The notes beneath the pieces were generated by a model that worked only from the letters and a program-made list of their open reading frames with translations, did no database searches and was not told where the DNA came from. A program made the translations under genes and the position numbers. From Solirubrobacterales bacterium (GTDB lineage: Bacteria > Actinomycetota > Thermoleophilia > Solirubrobacterales > 70-9), in the NCBI GenBank assembly GCA_030152505.1, contig JASLJO010000287.1, positions 1 through 11,863 on the forward strand: a DNA stretch of 11,863 bases. Direction: 5' to 3'. Below are positions 11,105 to 11,863 of this stretch, piece after piece (position 1 is the first letter of the stretch; each line of letters begins with the position of its first letter).

Positions 11105-11863
<759 letters not shown>

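Overview
The window is very GC-rich and protein-dense, and looks like chromosomal DNA of a high-GC actinobacterium. The tilS-hpt-ftsH gene order, the MerR/class III cyclase protein and a wall hydrolase with transglycosylase and DD-peptidase-like domains all fit. The style resembles Thermoleophilia/Solirubrobacterales, but that lineage is an inference from general resemblance and was not checked against a database. No rRNA, complete tRNA, IS element, phage gene or CRISPR array was seen.

Layout. 1-782 (+) is the 3' part of an ammonium transporter. It meets a LysR regulator (779-1717, -) tail to tail, and the two stop codons share one CTAG. LysR is divergent from a two-domain universal stress protein (1830-2555, +). 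A small unrecognised gene (2560-3015, -) then faces a HAD phosphatase (3040-3696, +) across only 24 bp. A bidirectional terminator, nested inside a near-perfect 24-bp inverted repeat, separates HAD from a minus-strand pair: a secreted three-domain cell-wall hydrolase (4654-6930) and a translationally close hypothetical gene (3791-4636). After a 260-bp divergent gap come a small coiled-coil phasin-like protein (7191-7547, +), a nucleoside phosphorylase homologue (7556-8236, -) and a MerR-HTH/regulatory/class III cyclase fusion (8377-9555, +). The cyclase runs into the housekeeping block tilS (9566-10504), hpt (10518-11045) and ftsH (11105 to the window end, incomplete), all +.

How the genes fit together. 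tilS (tRNA-Ile modification), hpt (purine salvage) and ftsH (membrane protease) are a widely conserved bacterial neighbourhood. The cyclase sits directly upstream of it. The phosphorylase and hpt could both act on purine nucleosides and bases, but they are not in one operon. The rest are individually regulated genes arranged convergently and divergently.

Most notable signals: (1) seven gene starts have a TANNNT -10-like hexamer 6-11 nt upstream, and six of these have no Shine-Dalgarno sequence, which suggests widespread leaderless or near-leaderless mRNAs; (2) two such -10 elements share their TA step in the 24-bp divergent gap at 3016-3039; (3) the wall hydrolase contains an M23/LytM-like domain whose usual zinc ligands appear to be replaced, next to intact-looking transglycosylase and M15-like domains; (4) a MerR-type DNA-binding domain is fused to a class III cyclase with all core catalytic residues; (5) the two convergent genes at 3696/3791 carry almost the same 24-nt sequence just after (or across) their stop codons.
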